Origin: RGIG8775 sp045128735
GTDB lineage: Bacteria; Bacillota; Clostridia; Oscillospirales; CAG-272
Assembly: GCA_045128735.1 (NCBI GenBank)
Contig: JBGVRT010000073.1
Location: 1 to 6,314 of the forward strand
Direction: 5' to 3'
DNA: 6,314 bases
The notes beneath the pieces are model-generated. The model was given only the letters and a program-made list of their open reading frames with translations. It was not told the DNA's origin and searched no databases. This document shows positions 4,835 to 6,314 of this stretch, piece after piece. Positions within the stretch are counted from its first letter, which is position 1, and each line of letters opens with the position of its first letter. The translations under genes and the position numbers were made by a program.

Positions 4835-5386
4835 ATGTTACGCTTACTTGACCTTCAAAAACAATTCATCCTCGCCCACTTAAAGGAGGGCGACACAGCT
4901 GCCGACTTTACCATGGGAAACGGTCACGACACCGAATTTCTCTCAAAAACCGTGGGCGAAAAAGGCAAAATCTACGCCTTTGACATACAGGAGGCGGCGG
5001 TAAACTCCACACGCGGAAATCTTATAAAAGCCGACTGCCCCGAAAATTACACCCTTATTCACGACTCGCACCACAACTGCGAAAAATACATTGAGGGCAA
5101 GATAAAGGCGGGAATGTTCAATTTGGGCTACCTTCCCGGCGGCGACAAAAACATCACCACCATGCGAGAGACAACTATGCCCGCCATAAAATCGGCTATC
5201 TCTCTGCTCGACCGCGACGCAATTCTCTGCGTGGCAATCTACCCCGGCCACGAGGAGGGCGACCTTGAGGGTAAAATGGTCAGCGAGTACCTCTCTACCC
5301 TTGACCGCTTCGTCTACAGCGTGGCGCAGATAAAGATAATCAACTCACCCACATCCCCATACTTTATGATAATCGAGACGAAATAA
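4835..5386 (+). CDS. mnmM: tRNA 5-aminomethyl-2-thiouridine methyltransferase, YtqB/MnmM family
   Basis: This is a class I SAM-dependent methyltransferase of the family formerly called putative rRNA methylase (B. subtilis YtqB), now known as MnmM. MnmM methylates the 5-aminomethyl group at wobble uridine 34 of certain tRNAs, doing in Gram-positives what the MnmC methylase domain does in E. coli. The 183-residue protein shows SAM motif I ADFTMGNGHDT (23-33), the acidic end of strand 2 at D50 in YAFDIQ (47-52), the family signature FNLGYLPGGDK (95-105), and YPGHEEGD (136-143). I use the ATG at 4835: AAAGGA lies six bases upstream and family members start just before LLDLQKQFILAHL. An upstream GTG at 4751 would add residues encoded by the inserted repeat and has no ribosome site. 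The next gene starts within its stop codon (TAATG), so the two are probably translationally coupled. Confidence 0.9.
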   Translation: MLRLLDLQKQFILAHLKEGDTAADFTMGNGHDTEFLSKTVGEKGKIYAFDIQEAAVNSTRGNLIKADCPENYTLIHDSHHNCEKYIEGKIKAGMFNLGYLPGGDKNITTMRETTMPAIKSAISLLDRDAILCVAIYPGHEEGDLEGKMVSEYLSTLDRFVYSVAQIKIINSPTSPYFMIIETK

Positions 5387-6183
5387 TGAGACAGACGAAA
5401 TTTTTTATTCCCTTTGTCGTTGCGCTTGTGATAACGCTGATTCTCGGCGTTCTGCTTGTGGCGCTTGAGGTGGGCGACCGCCCGAGCGAAACCACACTCC
5501 AAAGCCCCGTGGAAACAGAACCGCAAGGGAAGGAAGTCCCTGCGGTGACCTTCGCGGCAGACCTTGAGGAATACGAGGAATTTATGAACGTTAAAGACGA
5601 TAAATATCTTATACTTGTGAACAAAGCCAATACCATAGACGAGAGCTTTACACCCGAAAAGCTTGTTCCCGTGGTTGACGCAAAAAAGAACATCGAGCTT
5701 TCCGAGACCGCCGAAAAGGCGCTTGAGGCGATGTTCAAGGAAATGCGCGCGCAGGGCTTCGAGGACGTATTTGTAACGAGCGCGTACCGTTCCTACAACT
5801 ACCAATACGGACTCTTTTTCAACACCTACATTCCGCAGGAAATGGCAACGGGACTGAGCTTTGACAAGGCAAAGGAAAAGGTGCTGACCTACTCGGCGTA
5901 TCCCGGGACGAGCGAACACCACACGGGGCTTTGCGTTGACCTTATGACCACCTCAATGCGCGAGCTTGACGAGAGCTTTGCAGACGAGGCGGTCTACCCT
6001 TGGCTTCTTGAAAACGCGTGGAAGTTCGGCTTTATTCTCCGCTATCCCAAGGACAAGGTTGACATCACGGGCTACAGCTTTGAGCCGTGGCACTACCGCT
6101 TTGTGGGCAGACACCACGCCTATATGATGCACTCCGAGGGTCTTTGCCTTGAGGAGTATCTGCTCGTCGGCACAATAGCGTAG
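5386..6183 (+). CDS. Membrane-anchored M15B (VanY-type) D-alanyl-D-alanine carboxypeptidase
   Basis: This is a zinc peptidase that trims D-alanine from peptidoglycan stem peptides outside the membrane; an L,D-specificity like LdcB cannot be excluded. Residues 7-28 form one hydrophobic helix after a short basic start, an uncleaved anchor or signal peptide, followed by a Pro/Glu/Thr-rich linker (about 30-60). The catalytic domain carries TSAYRSYNYQ (131-140) with the substrate-binding arginine R135, the SxHxxGxxxD zinc motif (176-185; ligands H178 and D185, with cysteine C183 where alanine is common) and ExWH (233-236; catalytic E233, ligand H236). All key residues are present and 265 residues is normal. 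Its ATG overlaps the mnmM stop by one base, with only a poor ribosome site, so coupling is likely. There are no vanR/vanS or ligase genes nearby, so nothing points to glycopeptide resistance; a housekeeping wall role is more likely. Confidence 0.93.
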   Translation: MRQTKFFIPFVVALVITLILGVLLVALEVGDRPSETTLQSPVETEPQGKEVPAVTFAADLEEYEEFMNVKDDKYLILVNKANTIDESFTPEKLVPVVDAKKNIELSETAEKALEAMFKEMRAQGFEDVFVTSAYRSYNYQYGLFFNTYIPQEMATGLSFDKAKEKVLTYSAYPGTSEHHTGLCVDLMTTSMRELDESFADEAVYPWLLENAWKFGFILRYPKDKVDITGYSFEPWHYRFVGRHHAYMMHSEGLCLEEYLLVGTIA

Positions 6184-6199
6184 GGTGAAATTTGTTTGA

Positions 6200-6314
6200 C
6201 AAATTGGTGTTTGGCGCATTGTGTTCGCACCGCACCCGACAGAAAAGTTTTTGCGGAGCTTTTTTCAAAAAGCGACAATTTCGCGCCCGCAGGCGCATCG
6301 GCGTTTTTCTTTTT
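6200..6314 (+). repeat. Dispersed intergenic repeat, copy 3 (cut by window end)
   Basis: Positions 6241-6314 match the minus strand of 168-241 with one difference in 74 bases, and the flank CAAATTGGTGTTTG also matches copy 1 beyond its GTGTTCGCAC end. It begins just after the carboxypeptidase stop; an AATTTG/CAAATT hairpin (6189-6194 with 6200-6205) lies at the junction. The portion beyond GTTTTTCTTTTT is outside the window. Confidence 0.85.
6283..6314 (+). terminator. Terminator-like hairpin in repeat copy 3, downstream of the operon
   Basis: GCGCC-CGCA-GGCGC (6283-6296) is followed by ATCGGCG and then TTTTTCTTTTT. The seven-base gap before the T-tract is long for a classic terminator, but an alternative stem using CGCC with the GGCG that touches the T-tract is possible. 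It lies about 100 bases past the carboxypeptidase stop and is the only terminator candidate seen for the rightward operon. The same structure in copy 1 (199-165, minus strand) lies downstream of pfkA. Confidence 0.45.

Noticed and set aside
5314..5922. Minus-strand reading frame of about 200 codons opposite mnmM and the carboxypeptidase gene
   Set aside because: Shadow of two well-supported genes; the product is low-complexity and resembles no family I know.
5386..6183. Vancomycin-resistance gene vanY
   Set aside because: The catalytic family matches, but no vanRS, vanH, ligase or vanX gene is nearby; such peptidases are common housekeeping wall enzymes in Clostridia.

Overview
The window looks like chromosomal DNA of an anaerobic Firmicute of the class Clostridia, most likely an uncultured or gut Oscillospirales/Ruminococcaceae-type organism. 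This is inferred from the gene families (a clostridial-type ATP phosphofructokinase, an OGG1-type 8-oxoguanine glycosylase, a DUF6062-like protein, a YtqB/MnmM methyltransferase and a membrane-anchored M15B carboxypeptidase), from Gram-positive style Shine-Dalgarno sites and sigma-A promoters, and from abundant GC-rich hairpin repeats between genes. No rRNA, tRNA, CRISPR array, transposase or phage gene is visible.

Layout. Positions 1-479 hold no gene: a dispersed repeat (copy 1) with a smaller palindromic insertion nested in it, a segment bracketed by 19-nt direct repeats, and a strong hairpin downstream of pfkA. Then on the minus strand come pfkA (480-1556, with its own promoter), holA (1698-2732) and ogg (2948-3784). 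A second copy of the dispersed repeat fills the ogg-holA gap and ends exactly at the holA Shine-Dalgarno. Between 3785 and 3915 two divergent sigma-A-type promoters overlap at their -10 boxes. One drives ogg(-holA) leftward; the other drives a rightward operon of a DUF6062-like Cys/His protein (3916-4629), mnmM (4835-5386) and an M15B D,D-carboxypeptidase (5386-6183). A 156-bp hairpin-rich element lies in front of mnmM, flanked by two copies of the mnmM start region, the upstream one dead. The window ends inside a third copy of the dispersed repeat.

Functionally the genes are housekeeping: glycolysis (pfkA), replication clamp loading (holA), oxidative base repair (ogg), tRNA wobble-uridine modification (mnmM) and peptidoglycan trimming (M15B). 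They form no obvious single pathway. I see no new defence or biosynthetic system. The unexpected content is the repeat landscape: two structurally distinct non-coding repeat families, one carrying hairpin-plus-T-tract motifs on both strands and nearly identical in two copies 6 kb apart, the other associated with duplication of a gene start.
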